Below, in pieces: positions 51,256 through 59,984 of a DNA stretch of 64,000 bases (positions within the stretch are counted from its first letter, which is position 1; each line of letters begins with the position of its first letter). The notes under the pieces were generated by a model that was given only the letters and a program-made list of their open reading frames with translations, was not told the DNA's origin and ran no database searches. Where the stretch lies: NCBI RefSeq assembly GCF_000737325.1, contig NZ_CP011125.1, positions 6,014,001 to 6,078,000 of the forward strand, in the 5' to 3' direction. The translations under genes and the position numbers were made by a program. The stretch comes from Sandaracinus amylolyticus. GTDB lineage: Bacteria; Myxococcota_A; Polyangia; Polyangiales; Sandaracinaceae.

Positions 51256-51282
51256 GCCGATGGACGCCGGCCCCGCAGCACC

Positions 51283-51316
51283 AGAAGAGAGGGCGACATC
51301 CGTCGTCCTCTCTTCT
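51283..51316 (+). terminator. Hairpin terminator of the zinc-ribbon gene
   Basis: AGAAGAGAGGGCGAC (51283-51297) pairs with GTCGTCCTCTCTTCT (51302-51316), a 15-bp stem with one mismatch and the loop ATCC, followed by GCATTGTTGTCC, fairly T-rich for this genome. Confidence 0.78.
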
Positions 51317-51349
51317 GCATTGTTGTCCTCCTGTCCGCCGAGACGGCTC

Positions 51350-51383
51350 GCTACGGAATCCGTAGCGCTATGGATTTCGTAGC
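51350..51383. repeat. Two tandem 17-bp palindromes, operator-like
   Basis: GCTACGGAATCCGTAGC (51350-51366, perfect palindrome) is followed without a gap by GCTATGGATTTCGTAGC (51367-51383). With the copy at 51239 this gives three related palindromes in 145 bases of a 416-base spacer that holds no gene. Directly abutting 17-mers look like a double operator or the remains of a palindromic repeat family. Confidence 0.6.
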
Positions 51384-51561
51384 AGCGCGCGATCACCGGC
51401 GAGCGTCGTCTCCCACCGCGCCCAGCGACGGGCGCCCGTACGGGACGCGCGATGTGGCGCGCTCTCCTCCTCCTCCGAGAGCGCCCAATCGTGCACGCCT
51501 CGCCGCGCATCGCGCGGCCCGCGGGGGTCGACAGGGGGCGAAGCCCCCGGGGAAACGACGA

Positions 51562-51648
51562 GCTGAGATCCCGTACGGGACGGGCGCGTGGCGCCGATCT
51601 CGTCGTTCGAGATCGGCGTCACGCGCCCTTCCCGTACGGGATCTCAGC
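51562..51648. repeat. Near-perfect 41-bp inverted repeat at the 3' end of a kinase gene
   Basis: The arm 51562-51602 (GCTGAGATCCCGTACGGGA...) is the reverse complement of 51608-51648 at 39 of 41 positions with a 5-base loop. Each arm contains the palindrome CCCGTACGGG. A diverged partial copy lies at 51432-51460. The right arm includes the kinase stop codon at 51644-51646, so the hairpin caps the minus-strand kinase mRNA. It is much longer than a usual terminator and resembles a REP- or MITE-like element. Confidence 0.7.
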
Positions 51649-53860
51649 GCCAGCGCAGAGCCACGGCCGTGCGATCGTCACCGCGACCGCGGCAGCTCAC
51701 GACCGCCGCGCGCACTTCACGCGCGCCGGTGAGCTCGAGCATGCGCTGCCAGAAGCCCGCGAGCGCCCACGCGTACGACAGCGACTCCGGCGCGCCGATC
51801 TCGATCTCCACGCGCACGCCGCCGCCCGGCGTCGGCAGCACCTTCGCGTCACCGCGCGAGTGATAGAGCCTGAACAGCTGCGGGATCCGCTCCGTCGCGG
51901 CCGAAGGGCTCGCCGTCTGCATGAACAAGCGATGCGTCGTCGGCAGCTCGCGATCCGCGATCGCGCGTCCGATTCCCGTCGACGTCGCGCCGTCACCTCC
52001 GCCGAGCACTCGCTCCGCGCCGCGCACGAGCTGATCGAAGAGCGCCATCGGCAGCCACGCCATCGGCAGGATCACGCCCGAGAGGCGCGCGAGCGACTCG
52101 CGATCGAGGTGCTCGCGGATCTGCGCGACCGCCGCCGCGCCGTGCGCGGCCTCGAGGTGATCGAGCGTCGCGATCACCAGCGAGCCCTTGATCTCGACGT
52201 CCGCGCTGCTCGAGCCGCTGCGTGACGGAGTCAGCACCGACCACGGATCGACCGGCAGCGGCGTCGCGGAGGCGAACGACGACTCGCGCGACACCGGAGG
52301 CTCGGGGTCGATCGGCGCGAGCAAGCGCGGCCCTTCGCGTGCCGGGCCGGTCGCCTCACGATACGAGAGCGAGTCGCGGCCGATCGGCGTCGCGCCCGAG
52401 GGCTCGCGCACCGCCGCCGCGCTCACCACGCCGCTCACCGGCTCGCGCGGGAACGGCGCCGACGGCTCGCGCACCGCGACGGGCATCTCGCGCGACGGCG
52501 TCGCTCGATGCGCGCTCTCGATCGCCGCGCGCGCGCGCGCCTCGTCCCAGTCGTCCGACGCCGCGAAGAAGTAACGCGCACCGCCGCTCGGCACCGGCGT
52601 CGCGGCGATCGTCGGCGTGCTCGTCGCGATCGTCGGCTGCGAGAGCGCGCTCGCCGCAGCGGCGCGGCGCGCCGGATCGAGCGAAGGACGCGACGCGGGC
52701 TCGAGCGAAGGGCGCGACGGCGGCGAGCGCAGCACCGGCGGCGGCTCGATCGGCGAGGGCGGCCCATCGCGCATGACCGCGATGCGATCCGCGTGGCCCG
52801 CGGGCGACACCGGCGTCGTCGCCTGCATCATCGTGGGGATCGGCAGCGCCGAGCCCTCCATGCTGTCGAGGCCGTGCGGCGACGGCGCCTCTGCGCCGAA
52901 CGGGATCAGCGCCGCGAGCATCGCCTCCGCGCTCTCGAAGCGCGACTTCGGATCCTTCGCGATCGCGCGCAGCACGACGGCCTCGAGCGCGGGATCGAGA
53001 TCGGGCCGCATCAGGCTCGGGCGCGGCGGCTCCGAGCGCAGGATCGACTGCAGGAGCTGGTGGTAGTTCTCGCCCTCGAAGGGAACGCGCCCCGTGATGC
53101 ACTCGTAGAGGATCACGCCCACCGCGTAGAGGTCGACGCGATGATCGAGGTTCTTCATCCCGCGCGCCTGCTCGGGGCTCATGTAGAACGGCGTGCCCAT
53201 CATCACGCCGGTGCGCGTGAGATCGAGCCCGTCGCCCTCCTCGCGACGCACCTTCGAGATGCCGAAGTCGAGGATCTTCACCCAGTCGGAGTTGTTCGCG
53301 CGACGCGTGAGGAAGACGTTGTCGGGCTTCAGATCGCGATGGACGATCTGCTGTCGGTGCACCGCGTCGAGGCCCGCGAGCGCCTGACCGACGACGTCGC
53401 ACGCGCGGCGCGGCTCGAGCCGATGCTCCTTGCGCAGCAGCGCGGCGAGCGACTGTCCGCGCAGGTACTCCATCACGAGGTACGGCGCGTTGTCCTCGGC
53501 GAACCCGAGGTCGAGGATCTCGACGATGTGCTCGTGGCCCGTCGCCGCAGCGGCGCGCGCCTCGCGCTGGAAGCGCTGCACGGCCTTCTCGTCCTGCGCG
53601 AGCTCGGGATGGAGCCGCTTGATCGCGACCTTGCGCCCGATGAGCGTGTGCTCGGCGACGTACACCGCGCCCATGCCGCCCTCGCCGAGCAGCCCGATCA
53701 CGCGGTACTTGCCCGCGATCAGACGGCCGATGAGCGCCCGCCCGACCGTGAGCGCCTTGCCGGTCTTCGGGCAGTGCGTGTACGACGTCGGGTGCGGCTC
53801 GCCGCAATGCGGGCAGGGCGTGCCGGAGGAGTCCGGCGCGCTCGGAGGCGGGATCGCCAT
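51644..53860 (-). CDS. Ser/Thr protein kinase fused to a DUF2378-like domain
   Basis: A 738-residue protein. CPHCGEPHPTSYTHCP at 16-31 is the same N-terminal Cys motif as in the kinase at 21306. The kinase domain (about 48-320) has LGEGGMGAVYV, K81, HRDLKPDN, DFGISK and GTPFYMSPEQARG. A Pro/Ser-rich linker (about 345-540) follows, then a C-terminal domain from IKGSLVIATLDHLEAAHG through GVILPMAWLPMALFDQLVRGAERVLGGGD to RLFMQTASPSAATERIPQLFRLYHSRGDAKVL. I match this to the myxobacterial DUF2378 (TIGR02265) family. No TM helix. The start is uncertain: ATG 53860 has no clear Shine-Dalgarno. The stop lies within the 41-bp inverted repeat. Confidence 0.87.
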   Translation of the reverse strand: MAIPPPSAPDSSGTPCPHCGEPHPTSYTHCPKTGKALTVGRALIGRLIAGKYRVIGLLGEGGMGAVYVAEHTLIGRKVAIKRLHPELAQDEKAVQRFQREARAAAATGHEHIVEILDLGFAEDNAPYLVMEYLRGQSLAALLRKEHRLEPRRACDVVGQALAGLDAVHRQQIVHRDLKPDNVFLTRRANNSDWVKILDFGISKVRREEGDGLDLTRTGVMMGTPFYMSPEQARGMKNLDHRVDLYAVGVILYECITGRVPFEGENYHQLLQSILRSEPPRPSLMRPDLDPALEAVVLRAIAKDPKSRFESAEAMLAALIPFGAEAPSPHGLDSMEGSALPIPTMMQATTPVSPAGHADRIAVMRDGPPSPIEPPPVLRSPPSRPSLEPASRPSLDPARRAAAASALSQPTIATSTPTIAATPVPSGGARYFFAASDDWDEARARAAIESAHRATPSREMPVAVREPSAPFPREPVSGVVSAAAVREPSGATPIGRDSLSYREATGPAREGPRLLAPIDPEPPVSRESSFASATPLPVDPWSVLTPSRSGSSSADVEIKGSLVIATLDHLEAAHGAAAVAQIREHLDRESLARLSGVILPMAWLPMALFDQLVRGAERVLGGGDGATSTGIGRAIADRELPTTHRLFMQTASPSAATERIPQLFRLYHSRGDAKVLPTPGGGVRVEIEIGAPESLSYAWALAGFWQRMLELTGAREVRAAVVSCRGRGDDRTAVALRWR

Positions 53861-54036
53861 CGGCTCGGTCGAGCGAGTGTCCTCGCTCGCGACGCCTTGC
53901 GTCAAGCCGTTCCGTAGGGTTCCCGCCGGCCTGGACGGGGCCACCGTCGTTTCGAGCGGGCATCGCGCGCACGTCGTCGCAGGACGTGCGTGCACGCTCT
54001 TGCGATTCGCGCGCGAGGCGCGCTAAAGCGCGCTCG

Positions 54037-56712
54037 ATGTCGCACCGATTCTGCGCGTGTCACGGCTCCGAAGCGATGTTCAGCGCGAGCGCGAGCGCGG
54101 CCGACGGCGGTCGTCCCTTCGCGCTCCCCGGCGATGCGCCGCAGTGGGGCCGCCCGCGCCCCTTCGCGATCGAGTCGCTCGTCGTGCGTGTCGCGCTCGA
54201 CCTCGACGCGCGCGCGGTCGACGGCGACTGCGAGATCGGCGTGAAGCGGATCGATCCCGAGGCGCGCGAGGTCGCGCTCGACGCGATCGACTTCGAGCTC
54301 TCGAGCGTGGAGATCGCGCGCGGCGAAGGACAGTGGGCCGCGATCGCGCACCACTACGACGGGCGCGAGATCCGCATCGACGCGAGCGCGATCGGCGCGC
54401 ACGGCGCGACGTTCCGCGTGCGCTATCGATGCACGCCGCGCCGCGGGCTCTACTTCGTCACGCGCCGCGCGCTGCGCGCGCGCACCGCGCCCGACGCGAA
54501 GCCGAGCGAGGTGTGGTCGCAGGGCCAGGACCAGGACAACCGCCACTGGTTCCCGTGCGCCGATCATCCGAACCAGCGCATGCGCACCGAGATGATCGCG
54601 ACGGTGCCGAAGGGCTGGTTCGCGCTCTCGAACGGCGAGCTCGTGTCGCGTCGCGCCGCGGGCGACGTCGAGACCTTCCACTGGCGACAGAGCGACCCGC
54701 ATCCGTCGTACCTCGTGACGCTCGCATGTGGCGCGTTCGACGAGGCGCACACGAAGGAAGGCGCGCTGCCGATCGACTACTACGTGCCGCGCGGAGACGG
54801 CGCGCACATCGAGCGCTCGCTCGGTCGCACGCCCGAGATGATCCGCGTGTTCGCGGAGAAGCTGCGCACGCCCTTCCCGTGGGTGAAGTACGCGCAGGTC
54901 GTCGTCAGCGACTTCATCTTCGGCGGGATGGAGAACACGAGCGCGACGACGCTCTTCGATCGCGCGCTGCTCGACGAGCGCGCCGCGCTCGACGTCGACA
55001 TGGAGTCGCTCGTGTCGCACGAGCTCGCGCACCAGTGGTTCGGCGATCTCGTCACGTGCCGCGACTGGAGCCACGCGTGGCTGAACGAGGGCTTCGCGAC
55101 GTACCTCGAGCACGTCTGGCGCGAGCACGCGGAGGGCGCCGACGCGTACCTCTACGGCATCGAGCAGGACCTCGACACGTACCTCGACGAGGATCGCGAT
55201 CGCTATCGCCGTCCGATCGTCACGAACATCTGGTCCGCGCCGATCGACGTGTTCGATCGTCACCTCTACCAGAAGGGCGGGCTCACGCTGCACGCGCTGC
55301 GCTCGCACCTCGGCGACGACGCGTTCTGGCGCGGCATCGCGCACTACCTCGAGCGCATGCGCGGCAAGGGCGCCGAGACGCGCGATCTGATGCGCGCGAT
55401 CGAGGACGCGACGGGTCGCTCGCTCGAGGCGTTCTTCGATCAGTGGGTGATGAAGCCCGGCCACCCGCAGCTCGAGATCTCGGGCGAGCACGAGTCCGGC
55501 GTCTTCAAGCTCACGGTGACGCAGGCGCAGGCGAAGGGACACGAGCCCCACCCGATGTTCACGTTCGATCTGCCGGTGATCGTCGTGACCGACGAGGGCA
55601 GCGAAGAGCACCGCGTGCCGGTGAGCAAGCAGCGCGAGACGTTCGCGCTCAAGTGCACGAGCGCGCCGAAGATGGTGATCGTCGATCCGCGCTCGAGCGT
55701 GCACGGCACGGTCGACAATCGCCTCTCGACCGCGCTGCTCGCGGAGCAGCTCGTGAAGTCGACGAGCGCGCAGCCGCGCTGGCGCGCCGCGCGCGCGCTC
55801 GGCAAGCGCAACGAGCCGCGCGCGGTCACGGCGCTCGCGAAGGGCCTCGCGGCGGCGGACGCGTTCTGGGCGGTCCGCGCGGAGTGCGCGAGCGCGCTCG
55901 GAGAGCAGCGCACCGAGGACGCGCTGCGCGCGCTGCTCGCGGGCGTCGTCGACGCGAACCCGAAGGTGCGGCGCGCCGTCGCGGCGGCGCTCGGTCGCTT
56001 CCGCGCGATCACGCCGGGCGATCTCGGATCGCGCGCCGCGGACGCGCTGCTCGCGTGGATCGAGCGCGGCGATCGCAGCTACCTCGTCGAGAGCGAGACG
56101 CGCCGTGCGCTCGGTCGCACCCGCGATCCGCGCGCGTTCGACGTGCTCTCGAAGCGCCTCGCGGAAGACGGCGTGTCGTGGGCCGACGTGGTGCGCCAGG
56201 GCACGGTCGACGGGCTCGCCGCGACGCGCGATCCGCGCTCGCTCGCGCTGCTCATGGAGGTGCTCGGCGACGAGCAGGCCCCCGGTGTGCGTCGCTCCGC
56301 GCTCGGCGCGCTCGGCCGCGCGCGCGAGATCGTCGACGAGGGCCCGATCACCGTGAAGGTGCGCGAGGCGATCGAGCAGACGATGACCGCGTTCGATCCC
56401 GGCGTGCGCATCGCCGCGTGCCGCGCGCTGGTCGCGCTGCGTGACGGCGCGGGCACCGGCGCGATCGCGCGCCTCGTCGATCGTGATCTCGATGGTCGCG
56501 TGCGGCGCCAGGCGCGCGAGTCGCTGCGCGACCTCCGCGATCGCAGCGCGCGCGGCAAGGAGGTCTCCGCGCTGCGCGACGAGCTCGAGCGCGTGCGCGG
56601 TGAGCTCCGCGAGCTGCGCGACAAGGTCGGCGTGATCGACGTGCGGGTGCGCGACGCGAACGGCGCCGCGAAGACGACCTCGTCGGACAAGGCCGAGAAG
56701 CCCGCGAGCTGA
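54037..56712 (+). CDS. M1 family metallo-aminopeptidase with HEAT-repeat tail
   Basis: An 891-residue protein. The M1 catalytic region contains the GGMEN exopeptidase motif (296-300) and the zinc site HELAHQW (H328) with its downstream NEGFATYLE glutamate. The aminopeptidase part extends to about residue 540. From about 570 to 830 there are HEAT-like repeats (RAARALGKRNEPRAVTALAKGL and similar), then a short coiled coil (LRDELERVRGELRELRDKVG) and a basic tail. GGMEN in place of the usual GAMEN is a known variant. No signal peptide. A TAAAGC hexamer at 54024-54029 stands seven bases before the ATG, so the mRNA may be leaderless. Confidence 0.92.
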   Translation: MSHRFCACHGSEAMFSASASAADGGRPFALPGDAPQWGRPRPFAIESLVVRVALDLDARAVDGDCEIGVKRIDPEAREVALDAIDFELSSVEIARGEGQWAAIAHHYDGREIRIDASAIGAHGATFRVRYRCTPRRGLYFVTRRALRARTAPDAKPSEVWSQGQDQDNRHWFPCADHPNQRMRTEMIATVPKGWFALSNGELVSRRAAGDVETFHWRQSDPHPSYLVTLACGAFDEAHTKEGALPIDYYVPRGDGAHIERSLGRTPEMIRVFAEKLRTPFPWVKYAQVVVSDFIFGGMENTSATTLFDRALLDERAALDVDMESLVSHELAHQWFGDLVTCRDWSHAWLNEGFATYLEHVWREHAEGADAYLYGIEQDLDTYLDEDRDRYRRPIVTNIWSAPIDVFDRHLYQKGGLTLHALRSHLGDDAFWRGIAHYLERMRGKGAETRDLMRAIEDATGRSLEAFFDQWVMKPGHPQLEISGEHESGVFKLTVTQAQAKGHEPHPMFTFDLPVIVVTDEGSEEHRVPVSKQRETFALKCTSAPKMVIVDPRSSVHGTVDNRLSTALLAEQLVKSTSAQPRWRAARALGKRNEPRAVTALAKGLAAADAFWAVRAECASALGEQRTEDALRALLAGVVDANPKVRRAVAAALGRFRAITPGDLGSRAADALLAWIERGDRSYLVESETRRALGRTRDPRAFDVLSKRLAEDGVSWADVVRQGTVDGLAATRDPRSLALLMEVLGDEQAPGVRRSALGALGRAREIVDEGPITVKVREAIEQTMTAFDPGVRIAACRALVALRDGAGTGAIARLVDRDLDGRVRRQARESLRDLRDRSARGKEVSALRDELERVRGELRELRDKVGVIDVRVRDANGAAKTTSSDKAEKPAS

Positions 56713-56719
56713 AGCGATC

Positions 56720-56744
56720 CGGCTCCGCTCGTCGGGCGGAGCCG
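56720..56744. terminator. Hairpin between convergent genes
   Basis: CGGCTCCGC (56720-56728) and GCGGAGCCG (56736-56744) form a perfect 9-bp stem with a 7-base loop in the 37-base gap between the M1 peptidase and the minus-strand gene at 56750; probably a bidirectional terminator. Confidence 0.7.
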
Positions 56745-56749
56745 CCGGC

Positions 56750-57322
56750 TCAACGCGCGGGTGGCAGCACGCTCGCCCGCGAGACCGCGCCCGCGAGCAC
56801 GTCGAGCGTGATGCGCTCGCGCGTCGCTTCGAGACAGCGCTGCCGGCCGACGTGCGCCTCGGTCCCGAACGCGCGCACCGCGTGCTCGACGGCCTGCGCC
56901 GCGTAGGCGCGCTGCGCGTAGTACGCGTCGTCCGCGCGCGGATCGCAGGCGAAGCACGCGGCCGCGGCGGCGAGCGCCGCCTCGGACTCGAGCACCGAGT
57001 CCCTCGCGATCTCCTCCGCGGCCTGCGTCGCAGCGAACGCCGCGGCCCACGCGTCGGCGGGTCCGCACTCGCCGCGTGCCCACTTCGTCGCGGTCAACAC
57101 CGCGCGTCCCGGCCGGAGATCGGCGGGACGTGTCCGCTTGATCGCGAGGCTCGCCGCGTCGGCGGCCGCGATCACGACGAGTGGGCGCGACACGCCGACG
57201 CTCATCGCGATGCGCACGAGCCAGTCGCCCCGGCGGCACTCCTCGAACGCGCGGCGGACGTCGCGGTCGTAGGTGTCGAGCCACCGACCGACCTCGCCGT
57301 CGAGCTGACCGAGCGACTGCAT
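56750..57322 (-). CDS. Ala-rich helical protein, possibly immunity-protein-like
   Basis: A 190-residue cytoplasmic protein starting at ATG 57322, four bases after GGGGAGG. It is built of Ala-rich helices (DAWAAAFAATQAAEEIARDSVLESEAALAAAAACFACDPRADDAYYAQRAYAAQAVEHAVRAFG). The AAYAA-type helical repeats and the preceding KWARGECGPADAW recall the bacterial 'putative immunity protein' (Imm5-like) group, but no partner toxin is seen nearby. Two close cysteines in ACFAC could bind metal. It stands alone between convergent and divergent genes. Confidence 0.5.
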   Translation of the reverse strand: MQSLGQLDGEVGRWLDTYDRDVRRAFEECRRGDWLVRIAMSVGVSRPLVVIAAADAASLAIKRTRPADLRPGRAVLTATKWARGECGPADAWAAAFAATQAAEEIARDSVLESEAALAAAAACFACDPRADDAYYAQRAYAAQAVEHAVRAFGTEAHVGRQRCLEATRERITLDVLAGAVSRASVLPPAR

Positions 57323-57510
57323 CGCACCTCCCCTGATCGCCCGGCCCGCTCTGCTGCAGTGCCCGTGCCTCGCGATTTTACTGTGGATTTCGCGATCCGG
57401 CCTGGGGTCGCGAGCCCTCGCCCCGGGCGCCCATCCCCCACGCGACATCTCGCCCCGGTTGAGCATCGCGCACTCGTTCCTACACCCCCAGAGCAGGAGG
57501 CGCTTCGATC

Positions 57511-58107
57511 ATGCGGAAGACGATCCTGATGCTCGCGATGCTGGCGATCGCGTGCGGCGGGCACGACGGCGCGAACGCAGGCGTGGCGGCGGGCAAGCCC
57601 GACGAGCCCTCGGCCGGAGCGGAGGCGCTGGTCTTCCCGGCGTCGGCCGCGGTCGGCGAAGAAGGTGCGCGTCGTCCGGGTGACGGCGTCGCGCTGCGCG
57701 TCTGGTCGCCGACGCCGATCGGCGTGCTGAGCGCGGACGCGCTCGAGGCGTACCGCGTCGTGCTCGAGGCGGAGAACACCGGCGGGCAGGACCTGTCGGT
57801 CGCGTCGTCGTGGGCGCGCACGCGCATCCAGCGCGCGAACGGCGATGCGATCGAGGGCTGCCTCGGCGCGCCCGTCGCGGTGCCCGACACCGCGGCGATC
57901 GCGCCCGGCGGCTCGCTGTTCGTCTCGCTGCCCGCGCCGTGCGCGCTCGAGAGCGGTGGGCGCTACCAGGTGCTCGTCGATCTCTCGATCGGCGCGCGCT
58001 TCGGCGAGAACGCGGAGAGCGTGCGCAGCGCGCGCCACGAGATCGTGGTGAACACCGAGCTCCCGCCGTTCCGCGGCGACGAGCTGCCGCCGATCCCGCA
58101 GCGTTGA
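57511..58107 (+). CDS. Secreted lipoprotein
   Basis: A 198-residue protein with start ATG 57511, 12 bases after AGGAGG. The signal MRKTILMLAMLAIACGG ends in lipobox AIAC. The mature part is a probable beta-sandwich (VALRVWSPTPIGVLSADALEAYRVVLEAENTGGQDLSVASSWARTRIQ...) with two cysteines, reminiscent of CARDB/immunoglobulin-like extracellular domains. It precedes the kinase at 58139 by 31 bases, but that kinase appears to have its own promoter. Function unknown. Confidence 0.7.
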   Translation: MRKTILMLAMLAIACGGHDGANAGVAAGKPDEPSAGAEALVFPASAAVGEEGARRPGDGVALRVWSPTPIGVLSADALEAYRVVLEAENTGGQDLSVASSWARTRIQRANGDAIEGCLGAPVAVPDTAAIAPGGSLFVSLPAPCALESGGRYQVLVDLSIGARFGENAESVRSARHEIVVNTELPPFRGDELPPIPQR

Positions 58108-58138
58108 TCGCGCCGCCGGGGGTACCCTCGGCGCGCCG

Positions 58139-59980
58139 ATGAGCGACGACGAGCGAACGCGCGCCGCCAAGCGCGCGCCCGAGGAGACCATCGCGGCGCG
58201 CCCGCGCGCGCGAGCTCCGGAGCACGCGCCCTCCCCGCGCGCCGAGCTGCCGATCGTGTCGCTGCACGGGCCCGCGACGCTCGGCGCGTTCGGGAGCGAC
58301 GAAGCAGGCGCCGAGCTCGCGGTCACGAGCGTGCTCGGCGTCGGCGGCATGGGCCGCGTGCTGCTCGGGCGCCAGCGATCGCTGAAGCGCGACGTCGCGA
58401 TCAAGATGGTGCACGACCCGAGCGCGATGCAGGACGACCTCGTCCGCGAGGCGCGCATCATCGGGATGCTCGAGCACCCGAACGTCGTGCCGGTGCACCT
58501 GCTCGCGCGCTCGGAGCGCGAGGGCGCGCCCTTCCTCGTCATGAAGCGCATCGAGGGCGTGCGCTGGCTCGATCTGATCCGCGCGTCCGATCATCCGCAC
58601 TGGGCGCGCGTGCCGGGCAGCGAGGATCGGCTCGCCGCGCACCTCGAGATCTTCGGCGCGGTGTGCAACGCCGTCGCGGTCGCGCACGAGCGCGGGATCG
58701 TCCATCGCGACATCAAGCCTGCCAACGTGATGGTGGGCCGCCTCGGCGAGGTCTACCTGACCGACTGGGGCGTCGCGCTCGATCGACACGGACCGCTGCG
58801 CGACGACGCGCCGTTCGCGGGCACCCCGACGTACGCGGCCCCCGAGATGGTGCGCGGCGACGAGCGCGAGATCGACGAGCGCACCGACGTGTTCCTGCTC
58901 GGCGCGACGCTCCACCACGCGCTCGTGGGATCGCCGCGGCACAGCACGGTGAGCGTCGAGGCCGCGCTCGGAGGCGCCGCGATGGTCGAGCCCTTCGCGT
59001 ACGGGCCCGACGTGCCCGGGGAGCTCGCGTCGCTGTGCAACCGCGCGACGAGCGCGCGTCCCGAGGAGCGCCCCGCGAGCGCGCTCGAGATGCGCGACGC
59101 GGTGCGCGAGTGGCTCCGTCATCGCGACTCGTACGCGCTGCTCGCGCGTGCCCGCGCGCACGTCGCGGCGATCGAAGACGCCGGCGACGGCGTCGACCGC
59201 GCGATGCTCGAGGCGCGCATCGCGCTCGACGAGGCCGAGCGCCTCTGGGCGCGCAATCCCGACGTCGCCGCGCTGCGCGTGCGCGCGCTGCGGGCGATCG
59301 TGCGCGTCGAGGTCACGCGCGAGCAGCCCGCGACCGCGCGGGTCGCGCTGCAGGAGCTGCGCGAGCTCGGCGCGACGACGAGCGACGAGGACGCGCTGGT
59401 GCGCGCGCTCGAGGCGAAGCTCGCGGAGCGCCGCGCGATCGAGCACGAGCTCGATCTCGACGCCGACGCGATCGCGCGCAGCCGTCTGCTGCTCGCGGTC
59501 GGCGTGCTCGGCGCGATCACCGCGACGACCGCGATCGTGATGCGCCTCTCGCTCGACTCCGCGAGCGCGCGCTGGCAGGTGCTGGTCACGCCCGGCGTGC
59601 TCGCGGTCGGGTACGCCGCGATCGTCGCTTACTTCCGGCGCGCGCTGCTGACGAACACCGCGAACACGCGCGCGGTCGCGACGCTCGGCGGCATCTTCGC
59701 GAGCTCGCTCTTCGTGCGCGCGCTCGGGCTCGCGCAGGACGTCGCGCTCCCCGCGATCTTCGTGTTCGATCTCGCCGCGCTCGCGATCCTCATGGCGAGC
59801 GCGACGTTGCTCGCGTTCCGACGGCTCGCGCTGTTCGCGGGGTTCGCGGCGTGCGCCGCGATCGTGGGCGCGATCTGGCCCGAGCGCGCGCAGCACGCCT
59901 ACGTCGCGACCGTGCTCGCCGCGCTGGTGCACGCCTACCGCGAGTGGGTGCGTGCCCGCCGCGTGACCGGCGCGCGATGA
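58139..59980 (+). CDS. Polytopic Ser/Thr protein kinase with DWG in place of DFG
   Basis: A 613-residue protein. A disordered N-terminus of about 55 residues precedes the kinase domain (LGVGGMGRVLLG, VAIK, HRDIKPAN, LTDWGVALD, AAPEM). Phe of the DFG motif is Trp, a variant that should keep the metal-binding Asp. Residues about 330-450 are helical and TPR-like. The C-terminal about 150 residues form roughly six TM helices (AIARSRLLLAVGVLGAITATTAIV onward) ending in basic RARRVTGAR. TACCCT at 58123-58128 ends ten bases before the ATG. It lies next to a lipoprotein gene and converges with the aminotransferase gene. Confidence 0.88.
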   Translation: MSDDERTRAAKRAPEETIAARPRARAPEHAPSPRAELPIVSLHGPATLGAFGSDEAGAELAVTSVLGVGGMGRVLLGRQRSLKRDVAIKMVHDPSAMQDDLVREARIIGMLEHPNVVPVHLLARSEREGAPFLVMKRIEGVRWLDLIRASDHPHWARVPGSEDRLAAHLEIFGAVCNAVAVAHERGIVHRDIKPANVMVGRLGEVYLTDWGVALDRHGPLRDDAPFAGTPTYAAPEMVRGDEREIDERTDVFLLGATLHHALVGSPRHSTVSVEAALGGAAMVEPFAYGPDVPGELASLCNRATSARPEERPASALEMRDAVREWLRHRDSYALLARARAHVAAIEDAGDGVDRAMLEARIALDEAERLWARNPDVAALRVRALRAIVRVEVTREQPATARVALQELRELGATTSDEDALVRALEAKLAERRAIEHELDLDADAIARSRLLLAVGVLGAITATTAIVMRLSLDSASARWQVLVTPGVLAVGYAAIVAYFRRALLTNTANTRAVATLGGIFASSLFVRALGLAQDVALPAIFVFDLAALAILMASATLLAFRRLALFAGFAACAAIVGAIWPERAQHAYVATVLAALVHAYREWVRARRVTGAR

Positions 59981-59984
59981 GCGC

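Noticed and set aside
51228..51643. CRISPR-like array
   Set aside because: Only three related palindromes with unequal spacing and no spacers of constant length; no cas genes.
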